Below are positions 43,314-51,620 of a stretch of 64,000 nt of DNA, one piece after another; the first letter of the stretch is position 1; each line of letters begins with the position of its first letter. Under the pieces are notes generated by a model, which made no database searches, was not told where the DNA came from, and worked only from the letters and a program-made list of their open reading frames with translations. This DNA comes from Flavobacterium sp. Root186 (GTDB lineage: Bacteria > Bacteroidota > Bacteroidia > Flavobacteriales > Flavobacteriaceae): contig NZ_LMHW01000010.1 in the NCBI RefSeq assembly GCF_001428525.1, forward strand, positions 310,341-374,340, written 5' to 3'. The position numbers and the translations under genes were made by a program.

Positions 43314-44066
43314 ATGAAAATATTAAATAATAAAGTCGCAGTAATTACGGGTTCAGCAAGAGGTTTAGGAAAAGCTATTGCAGAAAGATATGCATCATTG
43401 GGTGCCAATATTGTAATCAATTATTCAAAAGACAAAGCTTCTGCAGATGAAGTAGTATCAAACATTACAGCAATGGGCGTAAAAGTAATCGCTGTTCAGG
43501 CCGACGTAAGTGTAGTTGCCGATATCGAAAGATTATTTGAAGAAGCCATTAAAGCTTTTGGAAAAATTGACATTGTTGTTGCCAATGCCGGTATCGAAAT
43601 GGTAGAAACTCCGGTTACTGAATTTACAGAATCTCAGTTTGATAAACTATTTTCTATCAATACAAAAGGAGCTTATTTCACCATGCAGCAAGCGGCGAAG
43701 AAAGTAGAAAACAACGGAAGGATAATTTATATTGCTTCAAGTACAACGGCTTTCCCAATACCGGGAATGGCAATTTATGGTGGAAGTAAAAGTACGCCGC
43801 GTTATATGGTCGATGTTTTATCTAAAGAAATTGGACATAAAGGAATTACGGTTAATACAATTATTCCGTTTGCTGTAGATCATTCGGGAATTTTTACAGA
43901 TGAAAACAGTTATCCGGAATTGAGAAAATCATTGATTGACAGCTGCCCAATGGGAAGATTGGCAGAAGTAGAAGATGTAGCCAATATTGCTGAATTTTTT
44001 GCAAGTGATTTGTCTTCTTTCGTAAATGGTCAGCATTTGCTTGTAAACGGCGGAGCAAATCAATAA
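43314..44066 (+). CDS. Classical SDR oxidoreductase
   Basis: 250 residues. TGSARGLG cofactor loop; VANAGIE where NNAG is usual; active site IASSTTAFPIPGMAIYGGSKSTPRYM (Ser, Tyr-x3-Lys); ending HLLVNGGANQ. It is 12 bases after the DUF1097 gene and related to the SDR at 42074 but clearly diverged. Likely a small-molecule carbonyl reductase. A strong terminator follows. Confidence 0.92.
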   Translation: MKILNNKVAVITGSARGLGKAIAERYASLGANIVINYSKDKASADEVVSNITAMGVKVIAVQADVSVVADIERLFEEAIKAFGKIDIVVANAGIEMVETPVTEFTESQFDKLFSINTKGAYFTMQQAAKKVENNGRIIYIASSTTAFPIPGMAIYGGSKSTPRYMVDVLSKEIGHKGITVNTIIPFAVDHSGIFTDENSYPELRKSLIDSCPMGRLAEVEDVANIAEFFASDLSSFVNGQHLLVNGGANQ

Positions 44067-44107
44067 TAAACTTTGACGGGAATAGCTTTCGTCTTCAAAA
44101 GTGTTCT

Positions 44108-44149
44108 AAAAAAGTCAGGTTTTTTGTTTTATCAAAACCTGACTTTTTT
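44108..44149 (+). terminator. Terminator of the SDR/DUF1097/SDR unit
   Basis: AAAAAAGTCAGGTTTT (44108-44123) pairs with AAAACCTGACTTTTTT (44134-44149) around ten bases. Confidence 0.88.
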
Positions 44150-44263
44150 ATTTTTCTTCTAATTACAGACTTAATATCAAAAATCTATTCTATTTTAGGA
44201 AGAAATTTGGCAGAAATTAAATACATATAAAATTCTTACATTCGCCAAACCAAAATTCAAACT

Positions 44264-47200
44264 ATGGAGTACTTTATACTTTTTGTCTTATTTGTATGTG
44301 TTATTGTCTTGTTTAATAGTCTCTCTAAAGTAAAAGAAGAAAACGAGCATCTGGATTCTCTTTATAGAAAAAGCAGAGAAGATTACAATTTTTTGAAAAA
44401 TGAAATTAGCGAAATTAAAAAACAGATAGGCCAATCTGGTTTTACTGCTGATTTACCGCAAAAAATTGAAGAAAGTCCTGCGCCAGTAGTTGAAGTTTTG
44501 CCGCCAATTCAAGATCTTGCTAATAGTTTTGATGATGTCCTTCAAAATGAAGAAAATAACATTAATGAAGAATCTTTAGAGAAACTTGCTTTAAGCTTTG
44601 ATTCACAAGGTATTCCTGTTTCTGTCCCAAACCAAATTGTTGAAGAAAAAGAGGCTGCTGAACCGATAGAAAATATCGAAACACAGTCAATTCCTGAATT
44701 TGAAACACAACCGGAACCTCAACATAAGGAAGAAGAAGTTTATGTAGAAAGTGCTTTTTCAATTTTTATAAAAAAATTAGAACAGCAGTTTGCCGAAAAC
44801 TGGACGGGGATTTTAGGAACCGCAATAATGGTTCTAGGAATTGGTTATTTAAGCATTTATACGGCTTTGAAAGTTTCGCCAATGTTTAGGATTTTAATTC
44901 TTTGGCTTTATTCTGGAGTTTTAGTAGGTTCATATTTCTTTTTAAAGAAAAAAGAAAAATGGTTTAAAACAGGACTTTGGCTTCGCAGTGCCGGAGCAAG
45001 TTTGTTTTTGTTTGGATGTTTTGGCGCTTCGCAAATTCCTGCGCTTACTTTTATAGAAAGTATTCCGCTCGCTTATTCACTCATTGGAGTTGGGATTGCA
45101 ATAAATTTATATGTAGGGTATATCATAAAACAACAAACCTTTTTATCACTTCATGTCATTTTAAGTATTTTGGTTTTATGTGTCATTCCCGAAAAACTCT
45201 TAGTTACCTTTTTGCTGGCAGCTTTAACCGCAACGGCAGGAATTATATTGTCTTATAAAGAAAAATGGGAATATCATTTGTTGATCGTTATTTCGGCCTT
45301 TATAATATTTGATATTTGGTTTACACAAGGAATACATAGTCTCAGTCCGTCTCAAAATATATTTGCCATATTGGGTATTATTTTGGTTTCAGTAAGTTGT
45401 ATGTACATGCAGTACCGAAGTATTTATACCAATACACGCTTCGACCGAATTGCTTTTATAACACATCTTACCAACTGGATCTTATTTGCTTTAGGTTTAA
45501 TTTTACATTCAACCGGAAGTAAAATCAAAATATTTGTTTTGTTTACTGCGGGAATTCTTTGCCTTTTTGCTGCTCTTTTTGCCAGAAAGAAAAAGATTTT
45601 CTGGCTGTATCATTTAGACGGAATGGTTTCATTTTTACTTTTCTCACTAAGTATTATTATGCTTAATGACTGGAAAGTAGGTTTTGATGTTATCGCCTGT
45701 GCATTATACTTTTTGGTTATCACTTGTTTATTTATCGTTTACAAAAGCGGGGAAATTTTGCTGCATAAAATATTTTTAGGTCTTAATCATATTTTAGGCT
45801 TAATCATTTTTGGCTTTTTTATTGTGCAGGTTAATGCACCTTTTGAGCAAACGAATAGTACGCATACTTTTGCGTCGTTGATTGTTATGACTTTAATTAC
45901 ATTAATCGTTCCTGTTTTCTGCGCTGTAAAAAAAGAATTCTCAGAAATTGATTCTTTAACCGTTAAAAAAGATTTGAGCTTAAACGGAATTTTCTCTGTG
46001 CTGTTCTCCACATTGTTTTTTGTAAGCTGGTATCATACGATCGAAATTTCGTTTTATTATCCTCTTGTATTCCTTGCTTTATTGTGGTGCTTTTTACGAT
46101 TCAAATTCAAAACCAATACTTTTGATTTAGGACGATTCATTTTTTTAAACACAACGATCATTGCAGGTTTAGTATTAATTTTCCAAAATCCTAAATCTAA
46201 TTTAGATGTGGTTTTTGCTTTAGGAATTATTGCTGTAATAACATTTAACTGGTTTGTAAAATTATTTTATAGAAATGAACATACCATAAAAACCATCGGG
46301 ATTATTGGTGTAAATGCTTTGTTGGTTTTGTTTTCGTATAAATATTTAGCTGGTTATGATATTGTTCAGATTTTCGGATTATTTACTGCTGCGGTGCTAA
46401 ACCACGAATTTCTTTGGATTCAGTTTAAACGAAAATCACTTTCTGATGACAATCAAGTGTTGTTGTATCTTTTTTGTCTTGCTTTTTCAATATTCGGAAG
46501 CGCATTGTTTTTATACAATACCCAATTTTTAAGTAATACCGAAATTGGTTTAATCGCCGTTGGACTTTCTGTTATCGAAGTTTACATTTTGTTTGCAGAT
46601 AAAATCAGAAATAAATCGAATGAAGAAATTTCAGGCTGGAAAAATTTCGGTACACTAAATTCTGAATTCATTCTTTTTAATGCGTTAGTTTTTGGATTCT
46701 CTTGTATTGAACTAGATTATATTCCGGTTTATTTAGGAAGTTTAGCGTTGGTAACTTTTTGGATTTTTCAAAAAACCGAAAAAATGAAACGCTATAATAT
46801 TTATTCTTTTGTACTACTGATAGGCTGTGTGCTTTTAAGTATTTATTTAGCCATTTTTGATGCAGATAAAGAGTTGAATAAAAATATCCTTTATATAACA
46901 CAAACAATAAGTGTTTTGATATCTGCCGCTTATAGTTATCTGCAGATGAAGAGCCGGAAAGAAGAAGGGAAAATGTTTATTGCAATTTTACCTTTTATTC
47001 AAAATTTATGGGTAATTGCTTTATTATTTATTCAGGTAGAAATAGTCTATTTGCCTTTACTATTTATGTTTTTGGCAATCCTTAATTTTGGTTTGATTTT
47101 ATACAAAAAAATAGAATTGGCTTCAGAATCAATATTAGTTATTGGACTTTTATCTATTTTAACTTCTGTTTTTTACAGCATCAAAGTACTCAATCATTTT

Positions 47201-47908
47201 ACTTTGATGGATTGGGTTTTACAGCTTTCGGCAGTGGTATTATTGATTGTTTTGGTTTTTCTGACAAAGAAAAAAGAGTTTATTAAATCCTTGCAGATAG
47301 ATTATCAAATAGCTGTAAATATCTGGCTTTCTATTATTATGTTCTCACAGCTGGAACACAAATGGCTTCCTGTATTTTGGGCGGTGACAGCTATTGTAAA
47401 TTTATTGCTTTATTATAAAAAAATAGGGAACAAAAAAGAAATCAGCATTGTTTACTATTTGCTGGCTAACTTTCATTTAGCTTTTGTGAGTTTTAATTAT
47501 TTCGAAGCTAAATTTGAATTCGTTTATCTGATCATATTTGCTTTGCTCGCTTTATATATTTTTATCATTTACAAATACATCGAAGATTTCAAACTAAGAA
47601 ATAGTATTATTATTTATCCGGCTACTTTCAGCATCGGATTGTTTTTATTTCTTTCGTTTGATAAAGGAATCTTAACATTCTTCTGGATTTTAGAATCTTT
47701 AGGATTGCTGATACTCGGAATTATTCTAAAAGAAAAATATTTTCGTTACGTTTCACTTTCCTTAGTTGGTGTTTGTGTAATTCGATTAATGTTTTTTGAT
47801 TTATCAAATGCCGATTTCCTTATAAGAGCATTAGTTTTATTGGGCGTTGGAGTAGTACTTTTAGTAATGAATACTTTATTTAAAAAATACAAAGAACGAT
47901 TTGATTAA
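44264..47908 (+). CDS. Large DUF2339 multi-span membrane protein
   Basis: 1214 residues. One N-terminal span (about 1-17), a coiled-coil (about 18-55), and an acidic Glu/Pro-rich linker (about 60-160) lead to about 25 or more membrane spans that fill the remaining 1000 residues. The entry ENWTGILGTAIMVLGIGYLSIYTALKVSP is the DUF2339 signature. Such proteins are huge predicted inner-membrane proteins of unknown function, sometimes linked to envelope stress. It is monocistronic and ends at a bidirectional terminator. Confidence 0.88.
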   Translation: MEYFILFVLFVCVIVLFNSLSKVKEENEHLDSLYRKSREDYNFLKNEISEIKKQIGQSGFTADLPQKIEESPAPVVEVLPPIQDLANSFDDVLQNEENNINEESLEKLALSFDSQGIPVSVPNQIVEEKEAAEPIENIETQSIPEFETQPEPQHKEEEVYVESAFSIFIKKLEQQFAENWTGILGTAIMVLGIGYLSIYTALKVSPMFRILILWLYSGVLVGSYFFLKKKEKWFKTGLWLRSAGASLFLFGCFGASQIPALTFIESIPLAYSLIGVGIAINLYVGYIIKQQTFLSLHVILSILVLCVIPEKLLVTFLLAALTATAGIILSYKEKWEYHLLIVISAFIIFDIWFTQGIHSLSPSQNIFAILGIILVSVSCMYMQYRSIYTNTRFDRIAFITHLTNWILFALGLILHSTGSKIKIFVLFTAGILCLFAALFARKKKIFWLYHLDGMVSFLLFSLSIIMLNDWKVGFDVIACALYFLVITCLFIVYKSGEILLHKIFLGLNHILGLIIFGFFIVQVNAPFEQTNSTHTFASLIVMTLITLIVPVFCAVKKEFSEIDSLTVKKDLSLNGIFSVLFSTLFFVSWYHTIEISFYYPLVFLALLWCFLRFKFKTNTFDLGRFIFLNTTIIAGLVLIFQNPKSNLDVVFALGIIAVITFNWFVKLFYRNEHTIKTIGIIGVNALLVLFSYKYLAGYDIVQIFGLFTAAVLNHEFLWIQFKRKSLSDDNQVLLYLFCLAFSIFGSALFLYNTQFLSNTEIGLIAVGLSVIEVYILFADKIRNKSNEEISGWKNFGTLNSEFILFNALVFGFSCIELDYIPVYLGSLALVTFWIFQKTEKMKRYNIYSFVLLIGCVLLSIYLAIFDADKELNKNILYITQTISVLISAAYSYLQMKSRKEEGKMFIAILPFIQNLWVIALLFIQVEIVYLPLLFMFLAILNFGLILYKKIELASESILVIGLLSILTSVFYSIKVLNHFTLMDWVLQLSAVVLLIVLVFLTKKKEFIKSLQIDYQIAVNIWLSIIMFSQLEHKWLPVFWAVTAIVNLLLYYKKIGNKKEISIVYYLLANFHLAFVSFNYFEAKFEFVYLIIFALLALYIFIIYKYIEDFKLRNSIIIYPATFSIGLFLFLSFDKGILTFFWILESLGLLILGIILKEKYFRYVSLSLVGVCVIRLMFFDLSNADFLIRALVLLGVGVVLLVMNTLFKKYKERFD

Positions 47909-47917
47909 AATAATGCT

Positions 47918-47961
47918 AAAAAAGAAGCCCTTAAATAGAAATATTTAAGGGCTTCTTTTTT
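47918..47961. terminator. Bidirectional terminator
   Basis: A 20-base stem, AAAAAAGAAGCCCTTAAATA (47918-47937) with its complement at 47942-47961 and a four-base loop, lies between convergent genes. Confidence 0.9.
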
Positions 47962-47974
47962 ATAGGGAACTTAT

Positions 47975-48232
47975 TTATTCTTCGTTTTCTAAATTATCAA
48001 CAGCAGAAATCTGATCCAGAATATTAGTTTGATTTGGCGAAATGTAATTTTTATTTTCGGGAGGAGTTTCCTTCTTAAACAGAAGATCCAATGCATGGTA
48101 TAGTTTCAATAAAACATCTTTGTCTTCTTTTGCAATATCTAAGGCAGTATTAAAATTAAAAACATAATTATTCGAATTGCGTACTTCTACTTTTATCGTT
48201 TTTGATGTAATTTTAAATTTAACTATGTCCAT
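47975..48232 (-). CDS. Small hypothetical protein, 85 aa
   Basis: 85 residues, mixed beta-strand (IVKFKITSKTIKVEVRNSNNYVFNFNTALDIAKED) and helix (VLLKLYHALDLLFKK), then an acidic, Asn/Glu-rich tail. No signal peptide or family motif. It lies between a bidirectional terminator and the PUL. It probably is a real gene because reading is clean and starts at a good ATG; function unknown. Confidence 0.55.
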   Translation of the reverse strand: MDIVKFKITSKTIKVEVRNSNNYVFNFNTALDIAKEDKDVLLKLYHALDLLFKKETPPENKNYISPNQTNILDQISAVDNLENEE

Positions 48233-48339
48233 ATTATTTCTAAGTTGCTTAATGAAATTGCAAAGTTATTGTAATTAATTGTATAAATAAAAATATGAAT
48301 AATTTAAAATAGCAAGTTGAGGTTCTGTTTTGCAGCAAT

Positions 48340-48383
48340 AAAAAATCCCGATTTTCATTTTGAAGTGAAAATCGGGATTTTTT
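48340..48383 (-). terminator. Terminator of the CBM35/GH-D gene
   Basis: An 18-base stem (48340-48357 with 48366-48383) has CCCGATTTTCA in its core and T's on the minus strand, 15 bases past the stop at 48398. Confidence 0.85.
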
Positions 48384-48397
48384 TAAGAAGTAACTAT

Positions 48398-51079
48398 TTA
48401 TTTTTTAACAAACTTAAAGTTTTGAACCTTATTATCTGCCGAGGAAACTTTTACCACATAAACACCTTTTGCAAGATTGTTTACAGGTATTTCTGAACTA
48501 ATCATATCTTCAGCAACCAGAGCTGTTTTCGATACTTCTTTACCTGATATATCGTACACTGAAATAACAGCAGGTTCGCTAATCGTATGATCAAATTTTA
48601 TCCTGAAAGTTGTTGAAGCAGGATTAGGGAAAATATAGTTTGTGGCAGCAATTCCCCAGTTATAATCCGGAGTGCTTAAAATTGGACCGTCATAAAGAGC
48701 ATACAAAGCAGCATCTGCCTGAGGAAGTTGCGCACTTAAAGTTCCTTGCGCCGTGCTTATTGTTCCGGAATATAGTTCTTTAACGTTATAAGTTCCGGAA
48801 CCCAAACCAATTCGGCTTAAACTAATATTATTAGTTGTTGCAACATTGCTGTAATTAAATACCGCAACGTAGGTAACATTATTGTGTGTCGCATAGAAAA
48901 CAGTTGCCGCACTATTTCCTGTATTACCTTCTGACGGAATAAAACGCATATCGTTTCGGGCTGCATCCATAACAGCATCATTTTGTAAAAGATTTTGTCC
49001 TGTAGCTTTCCACGTACCGGCAACAGAGAAATCGTCACCGCTTGTAATCGTTCCCGTTACTACGCTGCTTAATAATCGCGCGCGATTTTGTCCAATAGAA
49101 ACATTGCCAAATACAACATTATCAGCATCCAGGTAATCATAAATCTGATTTTGCCACCAGCCATAAGTAGTACTGTTTAAAGTATAATCAGTATCGCTGA
49201 TACTGCTGTACGCATCACAAGCAATACGACGTACATGCGCAAACGGGCCAGTTGCCAAATTAGGCGAAATAGCAGCCTCAACCAGCATTGTTCCGTTAAT
49301 TTCATCCACTAAGTACTTCATACCTTCTTGATAGGCTTCCATACCCGTGTGAATCTGATAATTTGTAAAACTGTCGGCTTCTATACTCGCATGAGTCAAA
49401 AAGTCGATTTTAACCATTTCAAATCCTGCCGCTTTAAAACGATTAACAAAATATTTTATTCTGGCCTTAGTTCCCGGACTTGTAGGATCCATGGCATAAG
49501 CTCCATCCAGTTCAAGAGGACTTCCGTTAACCATTGTCCAGCATTGGTTATAACTGTATGAGCTGCCTTCTACCTGACGGTTATATTTACCCCAGTCTAC
49601 AAATGGAGCCCAGTAAATACCCGCTTTAAATCCTTTGCTTTTTGCATAGGTAACAAATTGTGCAAGCTGAGCATCGGTCATATTATCCCAATACGAATCA
49701 AGATCAATGAATAAAGTATTGTCTTCCGTTTTATATGCCGGGCAGTCATCATGAAAATAATCTACTACAGCCTTAACCTTAGTTAAATTAATATTAGTCT
49801 GCATTGCACCCCAGCTATTCCAGCCCATAGGTTTTGGAGCTGTCCAGTCAAAAATATATTTTGGCTGCAGTGCGGCATTTGCCTGCGCAAATTCTTCAAA
49901 ACCTGTTCTCCAGTCATCACCCGCATTTATCATTACTTTAGGCGAAGGACAGCTCGTTTGACCCACATTCACCCAGCCATGACCACGTTTATCTCTGGTT
50001 ATTTCCTGTTTTGTCCAGCCAGCAATAACCGAAACATAAGCAGAGGATGCACCGCCGCCATTTACAGTAATACCTGTTTTCCATTTTGTATGTTCAAGAG
50101 AACCAATAACCAAACCTTTACGGTTCGTATTATTGTAGATGTTCGTAACTTCAGATGCAGTAAAATCAGCTGAGTTTAAAGTGTAAGCATTATAGCGGAT
50201 CCATGCATCATTATCATAAGGAACAAACACAGCTCTTGTGTCGCCTGTACCAAAATTTGGCGTTACCTGATAACTCGTTAAAGGGGACATTCTATAGCAG
50301 TTCGATCCGCTTCCGGTAAGTACAACTTGTACCGCCACATATTCTTTATTGGTATACGTATAAAATATTTGCTGCATGCCCAAAGTATAATTTCCGCTTA
50401 AAGTAAAAATATGTTTTGTTCCGCTGCCAATATTATCTGTAAAGGGTGCCGATGAATAAGCAGCTGTAGCAAAATTACTGCTCAAATACTGCTGATCACT
50501 ATTTGCATAAGCAGATGCGTTTGTAATAACAGTAGCTCCATTAAACTTTACACTATAAGTTTTAGTGGCTAAATTGTAAACAATGCTATTATTTGTACCA
50601 AAAGCAATAGTTTGAAGACTCGAAGAACTAAGCGGCGTTAAAACAAACTTATCTAAATTAGGAGCCCATGAAATTGTATTATCCCAAAGCAGCGTTGTGG
50701 TTCCGCTGTTTAAGTATACACTTAAATTTTTAGATGCAGCAGTACTCCATCCGCCGCTTGGATCGCACGGAATAGATATCGCTGTGGCTGAACCAGCCGT
50801 TAAACGAATGGTGCGCGGATCTCCGGTACAATAAAATAATTGAAGATTGTACCAGCCCGCAGCCGAAACCGTAACATTTGTTGATACACTGCTGTTCCCT
50901 CCCAAATTCCCAACAATTTTGCCGGAACAGGAATCGCAGTTTTGTATGTCAGCACTATTAGTACGTGTACCATTTTCGAACTCATAGGTTTGAGCTGAAG
51001 TATATAACGCTATAAAGAGCAATGTGGTGGTAAACAATGCCTTAATAAATAATCTTTGTTTTGTAATTTTTTCTTGCAT
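48398..51079 (-). CDS. Secreted clan GH-D glycosidase (GH27/GH36-like alpha-galactosidase) with CBM35 and T9SS tail
   Basis: 893 residues. Signal peptide (cut after TSAQ, about 30). Residues about 31-150 form a CBM35-like domain (YEFENGTRTNSADIQ, then AAGWYNLQLFYC and LDKFVLTPL). The catalytic barrel (about 410-720) has WNSWGAM, LFIDLDSYWDNM, the nucleophile in MVKIDFLTH (Asp 559) and an acid/base candidate in RRIACDAY (Asp 622). The last 75 residues are a type A T9SS sorting domain (FPNPASTTF...ISVYDISGKEV...KGVYVVKV). It should be exported by the type IX system to the cell surface or outside. It is the first gene of a divergent pair with a paralogue lacking CBM and sorting domain. Confidence 0.87.
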   Translation of the reverse strand: MQEKITKQRLFIKALFTTTLLFIALYTSAQTYEFENGTRTNSADIQNCDSCSGKIVGNLGGNSSVSTNVTVSAAGWYNLQLFYCTGDPRTIRLTAGSATAISIPCDPSGGWSTAASKNLSVYLNSGTTTLLWDNTISWAPNLDKFVLTPLSSSSLQTIAFGTNNSIVYNLATKTYSVKFNGATVITNASAYANSDQQYLSSNFATAAYSSAPFTDNIGSGTKHIFTLSGNYTLGMQQIFYTYTNKEYVAVQVVLTGSGSNCYRMSPLTSYQVTPNFGTGDTRAVFVPYDNDAWIRYNAYTLNSADFTASEVTNIYNNTNRKGLVIGSLEHTKWKTGITVNGGGASSAYVSVIAGWTKQEITRDKRGHGWVNVGQTSCPSPKVMINAGDDWRTGFEEFAQANAALQPKYIFDWTAPKPMGWNSWGAMQTNINLTKVKAVVDYFHDDCPAYKTEDNTLFIDLDSYWDNMTDAQLAQFVTYAKSKGFKAGIYWAPFVDWGKYNRQVEGSSYSYNQCWTMVNGSPLELDGAYAMDPTSPGTKARIKYFVNRFKAAGFEMVKIDFLTHASIEADSFTNYQIHTGMEAYQEGMKYLVDEINGTMLVEAAISPNLATGPFAHVRRIACDAYSSISDTDYTLNSTTYGWWQNQIYDYLDADNVVFGNVSIGQNRARLLSSVVTGTITSGDDFSVAGTWKATGQNLLQNDAVMDAARNDMRFIPSEGNTGNSAATVFYATHNNVTYVAVFNYSNVATTNNISLSRIGLGSGTYNVKELYSGTISTAQGTLSAQLPQADAALYALYDGPILSTPDYNWGIAATNYIFPNPASTTFRIKFDHTISEPAVISVYDISGKEVSKTALVAEDMISSEIPVNNLAKGVYVVKVSSADNKVQNFKFVKK

Positions 51080-51110
51080 AATAATTTTGGTTTAGATAGT
51101 TAGAATGCAG

Positions 51111-51133
51111 TACTATACTATACTGTGCTACAA
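51111..51133 (-). promoter_or_regulatory. PUL operator-like element, copy 1
   Basis: On the minus strand it reads TTGTAGCACAGTATAGTATA with more AGTA following, preceded by TATCA. It matches the elements at 51580-51600 and 60892-60912 and lies 32 bases upstream of the CBM35/GH-D gene. The -7 box here is weaker than in the other two. Confidence 0.6.
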
Positions 51134-51543
51134 TGATAAGAAAAATAATAATATAATGTTAAAAATTTGAGAGTTTTTATTTTTGAAGCTGCCAGAATTA
51201 TGTTTTTCGTTTTTAAATAATCTTTAAAATAAGTATAGATTAATTGAATAATCAATTAAACAAAAAATGGAAAAGAAGTATTAAAATTTGATTATCCTGA
51301 CCGAAGTGAAGGATAATATTATGGATACTGATCGTCTTGTTTTTTGAAATTATTTGAAAAAATTGTAAAATTTACAATTATTCAGAAAATAAAAATTTCT
51401 TTCGATTGCGTTAGCTGTTAATTGAATATGTTAATGGTTATATACCTTATTTTTAAGGGGAAAGCAAGATTTAAGTGCTGGTTTTTTAATTGTATAAATT
51501 ATTTTTTAATGCCTTTTAAATGGAAGATTTAATGAAATATTTT

Positions 51544-51574
51544 TTGAAGTGCTTGCGAAATAAATTTTAATTTG
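51544..51574 (+). promoter_or_regulatory. Putative promoter of the second GH-D gene
   Basis: TTG at 51544-51546, 20 bases, then TTAATTTG at 51567-51574, one mismatch from TAnnTTTG. It is followed five bases later by the shared element. TTG at 51553 is an alternative -33 site. Confidence 0.5.
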
Positions 51575-51579
51575 TATCA

Positions 51580-51600
51580 TTGTAGTATAGAATAGTATAA
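51580..51600 (+). promoter_or_regulatory. PUL operator-like element, copy 2
   Basis: TTGTAGTATAGAATAGTATA begins five bases after the TTTG of the -7 box and ends 20 bases before the start codon at 51621. It is the same arrangement as upstream of the SusC gene. Confidence 0.65.
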
Positions 51601-51620
51601 TAACCAAAAATAACCCTTTA

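Noticed and set aside
45787..46907. Long minus-strand reading frames within the DUF2339 gene
   Set aside because: They are opposite a strongly supported membrane protein and show no domain pattern or start context of their own.
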